From Pyrus communis (Eukaryota > Streptophyta > Magnoliopsida > Rosales > Rosaceae), in NCBI RefSeq assembly GCF_963583255.1, contig NC_084819.1, forward strand, positions 14,071,259 to 14,135,258: a DNA stretch of 64,000 bases, given 5' to 3'. Shown in pieces: positions 1 to 11,830 of this stretch; the stretch's first letter is position 1; every line of letters begins with the position of its first letter. Below the pieces are notes generated by a model. The model was not told the DNA's origin. It saw only the letters and a list, made by a program, of their open reading frames with translations, and ran no database searches. A program made the position numbers and the translations under genes.

Positions 1-1497
1 AAAAAAACGATGAATGGGGAGTAAGAGCACTGAAGAAGAATGCTACCTGGAAACTATCGAACTTGCCAGCGAGCAAGAAACCTGTGGGATGTAATGGGTC
101 TATACAGTGAAATACAAAGCCGATGGAACGGTTAATCGATTTAAAGCAAGACTAGTGGCAAATGGTACACTCATAAATATGGCATAGATTACATAGACAC
201 CTTCACACCAGTAGCCAAGATCAATACCATTTGAGTTCTATTATCCCTGGCAATGAACCTAGACTAGTCGCTTCAACAGTTCAATGTCAAAAATGCATTC
301 CTACATGGAGATTTAACTGAAGAAATTTATATGGAGCTTCAACCAGGATGTACTAGAACGAACATGAACAAGGGTAAGGAACGTAAGCTAAAAAAGTTAC
401 TGTATGGATTGAAGCAGTCACCAAGAGCATGGTTCGGCAGGTTCACTAAATCAATGAAGGCATTCAGGTATAGACAGGGCAATTGGGATCACACTTTGTT
501 CTTGAAACAAAAGAATAAAAAGATTACAGCACTCATTATATATGTGGATGACATAGTGGTTATAGGGAATGACCCAGCTGAACAATTGGTGTTAAAGAAG
601 TATTTGTCCATGGAGTTTGAAATGAAAGATGTTGGATCTCTGAAATACTTTCTTAGAATTGAGGTATCAAGAAGCCAGTCTGGAATATTTATGTCCCAAG
701 GGAAGTATATTATTGATTTGTTAAAAAAGACTGGGATGTTATCATGTAAACCTGTAGCAACTCCGTATGTTGAAGGAACGAAGTTGAGTATTGACCATAA
801 TCAAGTACTGGTAGACAAAGGAAGATATCAGAGGTTAGTTGGGAGATTGATGTATTTGGCACATACAAGACTTGATCCTGCTCATGCCCTACGTGTGGTC
901 AGTCAATATATGCATGATCCGGGAGAACAACATATGAGTGCAGTTATGAGAATATTGTGTTATTTGAAAGGGAGTCCAGGAAAAGAAATTTTGTTTAAGA
1001 AGAATGAGCATTTCAGGATTGAAGGATATACCGATGTCAACTGGGTAGGTTTGGTACATGGCCGATGATCGACATCAAGATACTTCACCTTTGTTGGAGG
1101 TAATCTAGTAACATGGAGAAGTTAAAAGCAAAATGTAGTAGCTAGGTCGAGTGCAGGAGCAGAATATAGAGGTATGGCTTTTGGTATTTGTGAACTTTTG
1201 TGACTTAAGTTTCTATTACAAGATTTGAAGGTTGATCATAGTCAATCGATGAAGTTATTCTATGACAACAAAGCTGCAAAGGATATTACTCATAATCCGA
1301 TACAACATGATAGCACTAAGCATGTGGACGTTGATAGGTTCTTCACTAAAGAAAAATTGGAAGGGAAATTAATTGAATTTCCTCCGATTAGGATTGAGGA
1401 TCAAGTGGCGGATATACTTACAAAGGTCGGTTCTAGCTACAAGTTTTCAATGTTTTTGGACAAGTTAGGCATGTGTGACATATATGCACCAACTTGA
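1..1497 (+). pseudogene. Decayed Ty1/Copia pol (reverse transcriptase-RNase H) remnant
   Basis: The 3' half of a Copia polyprotein can be read in one frame with several stops. The RT core includes NAFLHGD-like (about 290-312), YGLKQSPRAWF (about 400-435) and the catalytic YVDD at 541-552. The RNase H part follows, with VARSSAGAEYRGMA near 1138-1175, the DNKAA motif near 1264 and the terminal GMCDIYAPT. Frame 1 is open 331-1065 and 1225-1494. Stops lie upstream (for example in the WVYTVKYKADG region), at 1066-1068 and before 1225. The copy enters from outside the window on the left, so gag, protease and integrase are not seen. Stops throughout mark it as old and inactive. It is clearly more decayed than the Copia copy at 17590-22371. 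Confidence 0.9.
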
Positions 1498-1636
1498 GAG
1501 GGAGTGTTGACTTGTATAATATTTCCTTTAATTGTGGGATTCCTATAATTTTGGGCTTCCTACTTTAGGTGATAAATTGCATGATTATATATACCTCAGA
1601 ATGAGAAGAATACAATAAACACATTCAAAACATTCT
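1498..1636 (+). repeat. 3' LTR remnant of the decayed Copia element
   Basis: Right after the pol stop comes a polypurine tract (GAGAGGGAG) and then TGTTGACTTG, the usual start of a Copia 3' LTR. The following ~130 bp are AT-rich and end in a sequence like other Copia LTR ends (CATTCTCTTC), where kinase-like coding sequence starts. The right edge is estimated from that change, since the matching 5' LTR is outside the window. Confidence 0.55.
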
Positions 1637-2508
1637 CTTCTATAACCGGCTCCGGCGGCTTTTCTCAGGTCTTCAAGGGCACTCTTGATGACGGAACCAT
1701 CGCCGCTATCAAGCATACCAAGCACGGTGACACCGAGGGCATTGATCATATTCTTAACGAGGTTCGAATTCTCTGCCAGATGAACCATAGGAGCCTGGTG
1801 AGACTCATTGGCCACTGTATCAACCTATCCTCGTATATGAATACGTTCCAAATGGAACTCTTTATGATCATCTTCACTGTCGTCACAGCGGAAAATGGGC
1901 TCCGATTGGTTGGCGTCAGAGGATCCGAATTGCTCACCAAACAGCTGAAGGCCTTGCCTATCCTTCACTCTTCTGCTGTGCAGCCCATTTACCACGGTGA
2001 CGTGAAATCCAGCGACATATTGCCGGATGAAGATTTTGAGGCAAAACTTTCAGACTTCGGGATCTCGAGGCTGGTTGAGGACAAAGAAACCAGTAATTAG
2101 GGGACCCCCGGTTATCTAGACCCTGACTACCTCAGTAACTTTCAGCTCCCCGATAAGATCGACGTTTACGGCTTTGGTGTTGTACTGTTGGAGCTGTAGA
2201 CTTCTCAGGAGGTTATCGATTTCAACAGACGAGAGGAAGATACGAGATTGGTGCCGTACATGAAGAGGGTATTGAAAGGAGGAAGGTTGATGGATGCTGT
2301 CGATCCAATTATTAAAAAGGGTGCTAGCGAGCACAAATTGGAGACGATGAAGGCGCTGGGATTTCTTGCCCGATCGTGCTTCAATGATCAGAGGCGTACT
2401 CAGCCTTCAATGAAAGAAGTTGCTGATAAGATTAAGTATAGGATCGCTTTCTTACTAATTTCGAGTGATGTTCCTGCATCCGAGTACCTGCGAACAAGGC
2501 TGTGGTAA
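1637..2508 (+). pseudogene. Wall-associated receptor kinase-like (WAKL) kinase-domain pseudogene
   Basis: One frame reads through most of a receptor-like kinase domain: the glycine loop (GSGGFSQVFKG, about 1640), AAIKH for VAIK, the NHRSLVRLIGHC motif (1780-1815), a catalytic-loop relic HGDVKSSDIL (about 2000), the DFG motif (2056-2064), [10 protein letters not shown] (activation loop/APE region) and the C-lobe through RTQPSMKEVADKI. The pattern resembles the WAKL15/WAKL20 group. In-frame TAG codons lie at 2098-2100 and 2197-2199. The segment between VRLIGHC and LPILHSSA is shorter and scrambled compared with family members. The catalytic HRD Arg is Gly and the following Asn is Asp, so it would be inactive even without the stops. 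The extracellular and membrane parts are missing; the break coincides with the Copia LTR end. Confidence 0.85.
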
Positions 2509-3268
2509 CCAGTCTAAATCCTAATTCAGAAAGGTATAGCTCATCAAACTGTATAAACTCTTGTATTATTCAACTGTCATCAATGTCCATGCCTCGACCA
2601 TTCGATACATGTTTTCTAGCATAATAAAATGAATAAACCCTAAGAAACGAGTAAGAGGCAAAGAATTTGAGGGAAGATATATCAAGAATCGCAATAAATA
2701 GTGATGGTGCCACAAACTATCTACTCGCCTTTGTAGTTTCGAGATGATTATTCAGCCAAACCTCCGTGATCCATCCGTCTCTTCGAATCCTCAGGCCTTT
2801 AAATAGTGGCACTGAAAATTTGACACAAATACACATAACCAACAAACAAAAGTATAACAAAACGCGAACACAAAGCTCAGTTACATTGCACGATGGTTGA
2901 ACGTGGGGTGTTGTCCACATGCTCCGTTCGCACATCTGTTGTGCACTGCAGGAGGCAAACCCATGAAATAACTAATGTGCATGTAGTTTCAAGATTTAAA
3001 TTCCATACCTAAATCCCAGAGGGCAGGCAAACAAGAAATCATATTGAATATGTAGAACTGCTTCAATACATCTCTGTACATTAAGTGGATTAAGATATGG
3101 TACGGTTGAGGGTGCAACATAAAAAATACACATTGAAATAAAATACGAGGGTGCTAAATTGCCTCAGAAAAAAAAAATGAGGCAAGTTGCAGACTCTTCC
3201 ATTTACGAGTAAATAAATGAATGCTGTAGCGTAAATGTATCATCGGTAGAACTGAAAAACACAGCCCT
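2509..3268. other. Intergenic, no gene seen (3' flank of the CASP-like gene)
   Basis: I see no coding potential beyond short random ORFs. The stretch nearest 3268 should contain the 3' UTR of the minus-strand CASP-like gene; no unambiguous poly(A) signal could be chosen. Confidence 0.5.
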
Positions 3269-4546
3269 CTAAACTAATGCCGATAGGATCCAAAACATCA
3301 CGTGAAAGGATATGGAAGTAAGGATCCAGGTGACAAAAGTGAAGGAAACTGCAAGCTTGTAGCTACCGCATGGTAAACCCCATCTAACCGTGCAGAAATG
3401 AAAGTCTCTTACAAACAGAATTGCAATCCCTGATGAAGAGCTTGCAGCAGCCAGTGATAAAGTAGCTGTTAACTGAACATTCAAATTTGGATTTATTTCA
3501 GCAGCCGGTATTCGACCTCAAACGTACACAAGACATAACATCAGCCATAAAGGATGTGAAAAGAGTTTAAGGGACGAGTGACATACCCAATCACCAACAA
3601 CAAATAGCCTCACTAGTAATTTATTTTGAAGGTCTCTCTTTTTGCTCAAAGCATAAATATCAAGACAAGCAAGCCCCAAGCTCCATAGCACTTGAAGTGC
3701 CATCGACGCAACCAAATAGCTGAACCATAGGACAGAGATCAACACGAAGCTTTTGCAGAACAATTAACTACCACTAATTGAAGAAAAGATTCATAACCTA
3801 TCTCAGACCCATCAGGAACAAACTAATAGCAGTTAACAACAATCAATAGCATCAAGGAGCACATATTGGAAACAAAGTAGTGACAGAAAACTATGAGAAA
3901 CAAACAAATTTGGCCAATTGGTTTCACTTTGCTTATGTTAAAACCTCCGAAAAACTTTCAAAAATACAAAGAAATGTACATGTCGATGACTAGTGTACCG
4001 ATAATTTCTGCATTCGTGTATCAACAAGGTCAGTGGATTATGCACTAATCTCATTCTAAGGTGATACATACAGTTCTATAACTGTATGCTAATTCTATAA
4101 CTCCACCACTCATATACAGTTTCGCCGAAAATTTCTCAGGTTGATCTCCTCAGTGTTTGAATTTCAATTTCAACTATCACGGCCGGATTCTTGTCATATA
4201 TTTACATGTCAATAAAACATAAGCAGCTTAAACCAGTCAAAAACAGTTCACCACTGTAACAATACAAATCCTAAATGCAATTAGATACCAAATTTCAAAC
4301 CAAAACTCATAAAATTCAATAAAAATAATTAGGAAAACCAATAAATAATGACTTCGGGTAAATTAAAGTGCAAGAAGTTGAAATAACGGAAACAAAAAAC
4401 AATAAATAAATATACCAGAAACAAGTGAATTCAGCGAAGCCGTCGGTGGTGACCATGACGGCGATGGCGATACCAGCACATGAAAATTGCGATACCCTCA
4501 GCAGCAACCCGCTCACGGACCCAGGTCTCCCGAGCAGCTCCTTCAT
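3269..4546 (-). CDS. CASP-like membrane protein, subfamily 5B type
   Basis: Three exons on the minus strand join into an open frame of 155 aa: 4546-4416, 3719-3587 and 3472-3269. All introns are GT-AG and the phases fit. The start [10 protein letters not shown] is the typical N-terminus of CASPL5 proteins, which supports the ATG at 4546. Four hydrophobic segments lie near residues 13-33, 45-65, 89-112 and 129-151, as in the four-helix CASP/MARVEL fold. Recognised family blocks are the [23 protein letters not shown] region (second helix), FVVGDW and [10 protein letters not shown] (third helix). CASP proteins scaffold plasma-membrane domains such as the Casparian strip; most CASPL proteins have unknown roles. 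Length matches the family and no damage is visible. An alternative call would be a close CASPL5 paralogue subgroup. Confidence 0.88.
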
Positions 4547-5162
4547 TTCTGAACCGGATTGAGTCTAGAGAGAGACAGGGGAGCCGGATTGAGCAGAGAG
4601 TCTAGAGAGAGACAGGGGAGCGAGAGAGAGGGCCCTAAAATCCAAAACCCTAAACCTCACGCTCCTCCCATACGGCTTCAATCTCCCCCAATCTCCGCCA
4701 TGAAATCCTCCACTTTCCGATTTCAATCGGAGGAAACGGGTGTCGAAATCGCTGATTGGATTAAGTTGGATTCGGGAAGATCCAGGGAATCCCAATCAGT
4801 GGTTCTGATCAATTTGATTTCTTTGATTCCAAATTACGAAATCGTCCCATTAAAGAAACCCTAATGTTGATTTATGATTGATCTGGGTTGTTTAAGGACG
4901 GAATTACTGTCCGGTCGTGGTGGACCCCAGTTGGCAATTGAGAGTTTATCAGTGATTACTAATTAATTAGCTCGTGAGGTTGAGTAGGGCCCACTGACTG
5001 ACACTTCCTACGTGGCCCTGCTTTTTCATGTTACTCGCTGCGAATGAGAAGGGTTCCTGTACTTGAAGGACCACCGAGTGTACATGTGAGGGAGAGGAAA
5101 TCTTGGATCTAGCATCACGTGATCGGACTTGTAGAGCCGTTTAATATAAAAAAGGTAATGAC
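4547..5162. promoter_or_regulatory. 5' flank/leader of the CASP-like gene
   Basis: The segment upstream of the minus-strand ATG is purine-rich on the plus strand, that is CT-rich in the leader sense, as is common for plant 5' UTRs. A short tandem duplication occurs at about 4561-4622 (TCTAGAGAGAGACAGGGGAG occurs twice). A plus-strand ORF at 4559-4864 is most likely chance reading of this leader. Further right there is nothing recognisable up to the TIR element. Confidence 0.4.
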
Positions 5163-5170
5163 ATAAAGAC

Positions 5171-6131
5171 CTATTATCAATTTCCCCCCTGAACTTGTGA
5201 TCATTGACCAATTTCCCCCCTGAACTTTAATTTTGGCCAATTTCCCCCCTCAACTCTCATAATTAGTCAATTCCCCCCCTGAACTTTAATTTGGCCAATT
5301 TCCCCCCTCAACTCTCAAAATTAGTTAATTTGCACCCTACTGTTAATTTTTTTTTTTAATTTTCCATCTATTCTTTTCTTAATTTTCAATCTTTCTAATA
5401 GCTTCCAACAAAGTACTAAAATTAACATAAACTCACCTGCATAATATAGGGTAAAATGTACAAAAACATAATACAGTTAGTATGTGACATGGGTTGATTA
5501 TAAGAAAAAGTTATGAATCGGGTTTAAAGCATGTAGAAGAAGAAATAATAACAAAAAGAAATAATAATCCTAAACTCATGGATCAAACCTATTTCAATAA
5601 AATGGGTTATTCTTAATAAGGAGTCGAAAATTATGAATAGACTAGCCATTTTTTTACTAAAGCTCGATTCTCCGCAATTTACTTGAACTTAGCTTTCACT
5701 TTTATAAAGAAAATTGTATTCACATACAAAAATTTACACATCAATCCTTTTTGTTATCAATTTTGTATAGTCAAAAATCAAATAAAATTACTCCATACTG
5801 ATTTATTATGACTAATAATACTATCTATGATAAATTGTAAAATTCTAAATTTTAATCTATTTGTAATAGGATAAAGATATAGGAACATGATTAACATACA
5901 CCTTATTTAGTTTCTTACACATCCTTGTTTAATTATGATCAAATTAAAAATTTAACAGTAGGGTACAAATTGACTAATTATAAGAGTTGAGGGGGGAAAT
6001 TGGCTAAATTAAAGTTGAGGGGGGAAATTGACTAATCATGAGAGTTCAGGGGGGAAATTGGCCAAAATTAAAGTTGAGGGGGGAAATTGGCTAATGATCA
6101 CAAGTTCAGGGGGGAAATTGATAATATACCC
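5171..6131. mobile_element. 961-bp element with ~180-bp inverted termini built of C-rich tandem motifs
   Basis: The left end (5171-5350) carries repeated CAATTTCCCCCCTGAACTTT-like motifs and the right end (about 5950-6131) is the same set inverted. Both arms end inward at a TACTGTTAA sequence. The unit is bordered by TAAAGAC (5164-5170 and 6132-6138), a likely target-site duplication. The core is AT-rich with no coding capacity. It is a non-autonomous DNA transposon with long inverted arms, Mutator-like or foldback-like. The superfamily is not settled. Confidence 0.75.
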
Positions 6132-6598
6132 TAAAGACTATGGAAGGGCAAATATTCATTGATATAATCGGGGTTATCCGTCTATTTAAATTTGACGGTT
6201 ATGATTATGGTAATCATTTAGATAAATAAACGGTTATGAGTATTACCAGCAGTTATAAACGAGTACCTAACACACCCCGTCCCGAAGGAGGGTATGCTGG
6301 CCGTCACGTGAGAGTGACGTAACCATTTGCACAGTTCGGAAGCTTTAAAATATACAACTTCTAAAATGAAACACCCGAAGGCGAGTCCTCATTTGGTCCA
6401 TTCTGTCAGAACTCCGTTGAATTTCCTCGTAGTCACCACACCTTTGCAAATCTTGAACCTGGAGGGGCGCAAAACAAAGTTGAGTGGGTCAGCAAAACAA
6501 TTCTTTTCCAAATCCAAACACTTCTCAAAACTTTGTAACCTCTCGCCGTAAAACAAGTATAATTTCCCAGAAAATAAACATATATACGTATGTACAAA

Positions 6599-6689
6599 TA
6601 TGCCATTCATGCTTGAGAATATGCCATTCATGCTTGAGAATATGCCATTCATGCTTGAGAATATGCCATTCATGCTTGAGAATATGCCA
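6599..6689. repeat. 21-bp minisatellite in the left arm
   Basis: TATGCCATTCATGCTTGAGAA is repeated about four times in tandem. The inverted arm has fewer, diverged copies near 10355-10425 (ATGGCATATTCTCAAGCATGA type), so copy number changed after the arms formed. Translating it gives the artificial peptide repeat MNGIFSS, which is not a gene. Confidence 0.85.
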
Positions 6690-8722
6690 CATTAAAAATC
6701 TCATAATAAATGTAAATGCTCAAGCATAATTCACATCAATAACATATAATCTGGCAGCCGGGAGTCACCTAACGTGACATGTACCACTGCATATAGAGCT
6801 CCAATCTCAACTCAACATCTGAATCTGCACACGAGTCGGAACCACCTAACGTGGTCTGTACGACAGGCTGGTGTAATATATATATATATATGTATGCTCT
6901 AGTGCTACGATCACGTGAAGCTGGGCGATAAATCGCGGGTCACCTACAAGTCGGACCCACCTAATGTGGACTGTACGACAGGTTTGCACCTAACTTGGAT
7001 CCAAGGCGAGCATGCGGTGCTGGTGAACATACACTTGAAGGCTATGCCCCTCACTCTGGGCGGGAGCACTAACACCGGGGGTGCAGATTATGAGCTCTCT
7101 AAGCATCTCAAACTACTATTGCATACAAACATGAATACCACTTACCTGGCACTTACCTGTGCGTCCACAGCACCAATACACATATATAAATGTATGCCAC
7201 TACTAATGCATGTGATGATAGTAGTTCAATCGTAACTTACCTGGGCCTCCTCAGCACCATGCAACATTATGCATAATTATGGTAATGCAAATATTAAAAT
7301 ATGATGCATATATGACAGGATAATTAATTCGTATTTCTTTTAAAATACGTTTCTGGGAAATAAGTCAAGCATACGTATATATATATATACTGAAAAATAA
7401 CTGCCCACTCACAGATCACATCGACGTCTCATAGGTCCCTGAACCTCCCCTAGCTTGGTTACATTCTTCCTCTGTATAATTTTCACCTATACAAAAAGTA
7501 ACCAAATTGACGTTATTTAACGCACATACACCAAACATTCGTCCATAACTTTCTCATACGTTGCTCAATTTGGGTGTATGAATATACCACGGTGATCTAC
7601 ACGACGTCACGAACGCGTGACAATTTTCAGAACTCAATTTGGAGCTCTCACGCGCCCCCACGCGCACTGTTCACGCGCTGCCCACGCGCGCGTCTTCTTC
7701 CTCGCGTCGCCGGACTGGTTTCGCCGGCGGTGGGTGTTTTGCTGGAATTTCTGGGTAAATTTCAAAGTGTCATAACTTCTTCATTTCTTAACCATTTTCG
7801 ACGTAGTATATATCAAAATGAAGGTATTGACGAGACGAACACATCCATACCTGCCTTGACCTCTAACTCACCGTGGATTCGCCGGAAAAGCCCTCGAAAG
7901 CTCCGGCCAAACTTTGAACTTGTCATTCTCCGTGTTCCTACGTCCATTTTTCACGTAATTTATACCAAAATGAAGCCCTAATCATAATCTACCACGTTGG
8001 ACTAGTTTTAGGGCCTAAAAACAACGGAATCAAACTTTTCCAAAAATACGAAAATTCGGCCGAACTTACAGTTCGTGATCCCGACGTCCAAATCTTTCAA
8101 ACGAAGCACTCCGAGCTTCCTTAGGACCTCACCAAGCTTCCTACAAGCTTCAAAATCCCAAAAAACATCAATCTTTACGTGTGCATGAACAGTGCACACG
8201 CACAGTGAAATTGAAATCCATGTTTTCCGAAGTGAAACTCACCTGAAATTGGTATCATCGTGTTCGTGTGGTCTTCAGGAGTACGATGGTGGTCTTAGAT
8301 CCTTCGTTGGTATAGTTTTAGGGTGGTTTTGTGGGTGGTCCGTGTGAGTTCGAAGGAGAGAGAGAACGGAGAGTGAATGAGAGATTTGTGAGGGAGGAGA
8401 GAGAGAGACAAGATGCAGAAATGGGGGAGAGATTTGAGGGAGGTGGGATCCTACCCAATCCCCAAATCATCAAGTTACAACATATTTTACGCCCCTTAGT
8501 CCCGTTTAAGGGCATTTTCATAACTTCACGTCCTCGGAATTAAAATTCCGGGACAGGTTGTGTAACATCCCGTCCCGGAATTATCGAAACGTACATGGAA
8601 ATTACAATTTTACCCCTAAATTGTTCGTTTACACGTTAGTGTTGTGTTGTGTGGGTTGTGGGACCACACACACACTCATACATTTTCTTTTCTCCCGGGA
8701 TTCCCTCCCTCATTCCCTCACT

Positions 8723-8751
8723 CTGTCTACTCTCTCTCTCTCTCTCTCTCT
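8723..8751. repeat. CT microsatellite in the right arm
   Basis: A run of CT dinucleotides close to the palindrome centre. The left arm has a GA-rich counterpart around 8355-8410, consistent with inverted arms. Confidence 0.8.
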
Positions 8752-11179
8752 TCCTCCCCGAGCTCATCTTCTTCTTCCTTCTACAAACACACGGACTACA
8801 CACAAACCCAATCAAATCTTCACCAAACAAGAAACCAATTATACCATTGAACTCGTGAGGTTGTGAGGAGCACAACCATACCAATTCCAGGTAAGAAATC
8901 TAACGTTTTCACGTCGTTTCAACAATGGCCGATTTGAACACTGTTCATGCAAACCTAAACTAGCTTGTTTTTGGAATTTCTAAGCTTGTAGTTGTGTTTG
9001 TGAGGTCCCAAGGAGCCTCGGAGTGGTTCGTTGGGTGAGTTTGGACGTCGGGATCGTCCTGTGCAAAGTTGGCCGAACTTGGATCGTTGTTGCAGGTGAG
9101 ATTCCTTGATTTTTAGGCCTTAAAAGTAGTCCAACGTGATTCTACTAGTCCTAAGCTTCATTTTGGTATAAAGAACGTGAAATTTGGTTGAAAAACGAAG
9201 GAGAAAACAAAGTTGGAAAATTACCCAGTTTTCCGGCGCCGTCGCCGGCGCCGGAGGTTCGCCGGAGAAGAAAGGGGAATATTCCGTTAAGTCTAACGAA
9301 ATATTCCTAACGGCAGTGACGGAATCCGGTTAGATTTGACGGAATATTCCGTCAGTTAACGGAATATTCCTGACGGCGTCTGTTGACACCGTCAGTGTGC
9401 CTGGCACGTGGCCGCGCGTGGGGGGCGCGTAGGTCCGTGCCTTGGCCGGCGCGTGGGGGCGCGTGCGTGGTCCAAAATTTTTTCTAAAAATATGGGCGTG
9501 ATCCTGAGGTTGTGTAGGTCACGTTGGTATATTCAATTGTCCAATTTGAGCAATGTATGAGAAGTTATTACAAGAAGTTGCTTAGGTGCTTTTAAATTAA
9601 TGTTTTCGTAACTTTGTCGCGTATAGGTGATTCCTATTCTGAGGACGAGCGTACACACTCGAGGCAGGGGGGCTACGACCCTTCTAATTATTTGTGAGTG
9701 GGCTTTTGTTTTCCGTATATACCTATATACATATTAATTCCCAGAAATTATATAGAAAAGGTTATATGTTTTATGCCATGCATCATTTGAATATTGTTTA
9801 CGCATCATCGCATGTATTAGTAGTGGCATACATATATATATATATATATGTGTATTTGGTGCTGTGGACGCACAGGTAAGTGCCAGGTAAGCAGTATTCA
9901 TGTGGTTATACATTCCTGTTTATTATGCAATGGTAGTTTGAGAGGTTTAGAGAGCTCATAATCTGCACCCCCGGTGTTAGTGCTCCCGCCCAGGGCCAGG
10001 GCACAGCCTTCACGTGTATGTTCACCAGCACCGCATGCTCGCCTTGGATCCAAGATAGGTGCAAGCCTGTCGTACAGACCACATTAGGTGGTTCCGACTT
10101 GTAGGTGACCCGCGATTATCGCACAGCTTCACGTGATCGTAGCACTAGAGCATACATATATATAATACACCCAGCTTGTCGTACAGACCACGTTAGGTGG
10201 TTCCGACTCGTGTGCAGATTCAGTTATTGAGTTGAGAGTGGAGCTCTAGATTCAGCCGTACAGGTCACGTTAGGTGACTCCCGGCTGCCATATTATATAT
10301 ATTCGATGTGAATTACGCTTGAGCATTTATAATTGATTATGATATTCTGTAATGGCATATTCTCAAGCATGAATGGCATATTGCAAAGCATGAATGGCAT
10401 ATGGTGGAGCATGATTGACATATCTATACATACGTATATATGTTCATTTTCTGGGAAGTATACAGGTTTTACGGCGAGGGGTTAGAATGTATTTTGCTAA
10501 AGAGTTTTCAAAGAACTTTGTTTTTGCCCACTCACGCTTTTGTTTTTGCGCCCCTCCAGGTTCTAGTGGTCTAGCGAGTTCGGTGGTTTATCCCAGAGGG
10601 CGTCCCGGCATTTCTGACAGACATTCACCATTGTAGGGTCACCTTCGGGTGTACATATGTCGTATCTTTCCTTTTGGACTGTTGTAGGCTTGCTCTGAAT
10701 TGTGTCTCACATACACTAGTACTTTGTATGTTATTAGGTTTTTAATTATTAGTACTTTTATATTACCTTCTTAATTAGCTTCCGCACGCGCACATGGCTA
10801 CGTCACCTTCGAGTGACGGCCAGCACGCCCTGATCTCGGTCGGAGTGTGTCAGGTTGTGACAGTACCCATTTAACCGTTTATTTTAATATATGTAAAACT
10901 AAAAAGAAAATTAATAATCAGCTTCTAACTTAGTTTTAGTAACCCGAGATATATTTAGTTATAAAGGGTCATATAAAATATATATATATATATATATATG
11001 CCTCACTTGAGAGAAAAATATAGTTGATAGTACGGGCTAATGTTTAATATATGTAATTGAATGTACTAAAGCATTAGAATGTTCAACAGTTTTGTTTTGG
11101 AGTCTTATGGAGCTTTGACCAATTCAAGATAATGATTACCTTGAGCATTTAGAAACATGTTATTATCAGATGATGTGTA

Positions 11180-11182
<3 letters not shown>

Positions 11183-11230
<48 letters not shown>
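11183..11230. repeat. AT microsatellite
   Basis: About 24 AT units in a row. Shorter AT runs sit at 6877-6891, 7374-7390, 9832-9849, 10979-11000 and 11373-11391. Length is likely variable between individuals. Confidence 0.9.
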
Positions 11231-11233
<3 letters not shown>

Positions 11234-11830
11234 ATTGGCCTCCAATTTTCAATAAATATTTGACGCCAAAATTAGAAATCGATTAAATAGCTTGGATAGA
11301 TGAACATATGTTTCTAAATAAAAATCCAAATATTTATCAAATTAGCTTATTAGCAGACTGATGCGTACTTACATATATATATATATATATACAAGAATAT
11401 TAATTAACCTACAACCATGCATGATTCTTGTAATAGATTGACCGTCAAATAATTGGGAGACATCGTATATATTCATAAATAATATTGCCGTTAATATAAA
11501 AATACATGTTAAATGTACTTATAACGGTATTTAATAGTTAGAAAAAAGAAATTATGACAAATTTCTATTTAATTTTCAAGTTGTAAAAAAAATAGGTAGA
11601 CGGGTAAAAAAAAAATGTAAACAGTATGCGGTTATGGGTAAATAGGTATCCGGTTATGTGTATGGTTAACTGTTTATAAACGGTTATGGGTATGGGTATA
11701 CTTGTTTATGTAAATATCCAACGGGTAAACGGTTATGAATAAATAACCGCGATTATCTGCCCGTCATAACCGTCACCCATCCCTAATAAAGACTAATCCT
11801 TTTAAATTAAATTTGCAAATAAAATAATGT

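Larger units (their letters stand above)
6268..10861. mobile_element. 4.6-kb giant inverted repeat with LTR-like ends
   Basis: Two arms of about 2.3 kb (6268 to about 8560 and about 8561 to 10861) are inverted, diverged copies of one another. Matching blocks include the outer CTGGCCGTCAC/GTGACGGCCAG boxes (6298 and 10813), repeated CACCTAACGTGG-type motifs (6771-6960 and 10085-10280), GAGCATGCGGTGCTGGTGAA and its inverse (7009 and 10020), and CCGACGTCCAAA with GGACGTCGGGAT (8081 and 9042). The arms meet near 8530-8585 at a short hairpin of CCCGGAATT-type sequence. Each arm has TGTNACA-like outer or inner ends, as Ty3/Gypsy LTRs do. The whole unit is flanked by AGTACC (6262-6267 and 10862-10867). 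No protein-coding gene was recognised inside. Confidence 0.75.
6139..11785. mobile_element. hAT-like non-autonomous element, split by a 4.6-kb inverted-repeat insertion
   Basis: The right end reads ACCCATCCCTA (11775-11785), i.e. TAGGGATGGGT inverted, a common hAT terminus. The left end is TATGGAAGGGCAAATATTC (6139), a degenerate version. Flanks are CTAAAGAC (6131-6138) and ATAAAGAC (11786-11793), an 8-bp duplication with one mismatch as expected for hAT. Subterminal sequence is rich in AACGGTTATGGGTA-like motifs at both ends (6150-6260 and 11590-11780). Without the nested insertion (6268-10861 plus one AGTACC copy) the element is about 1.05 kb with no ORF. Confidence 0.65.

Noticed and set aside
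4559..4864. 101-aa plus-strand ORF upstream of the CASP-like gene
   Set aside because: It reads a purine-rich duplicated leader, antisense to the CASP-like gene's 5' region; no family resemblance.
6389..6673. 94-aa minus ORF with MNGIFSS repeats
   Set aside because: It is the translation of a 21-bp minisatellite in a transposon arm.
7574..7981. 135-aa ORF in the left palindrome arm
   Set aside because: Not conserved as a frame in the inverted arm; no recognisable domain.
8558..8884. Overlapping ORFs on both strands at the palindrome centre
   Set aside because: Ser/Leu or Arg/Glu-rich translations of the CT/GA microsatellite.
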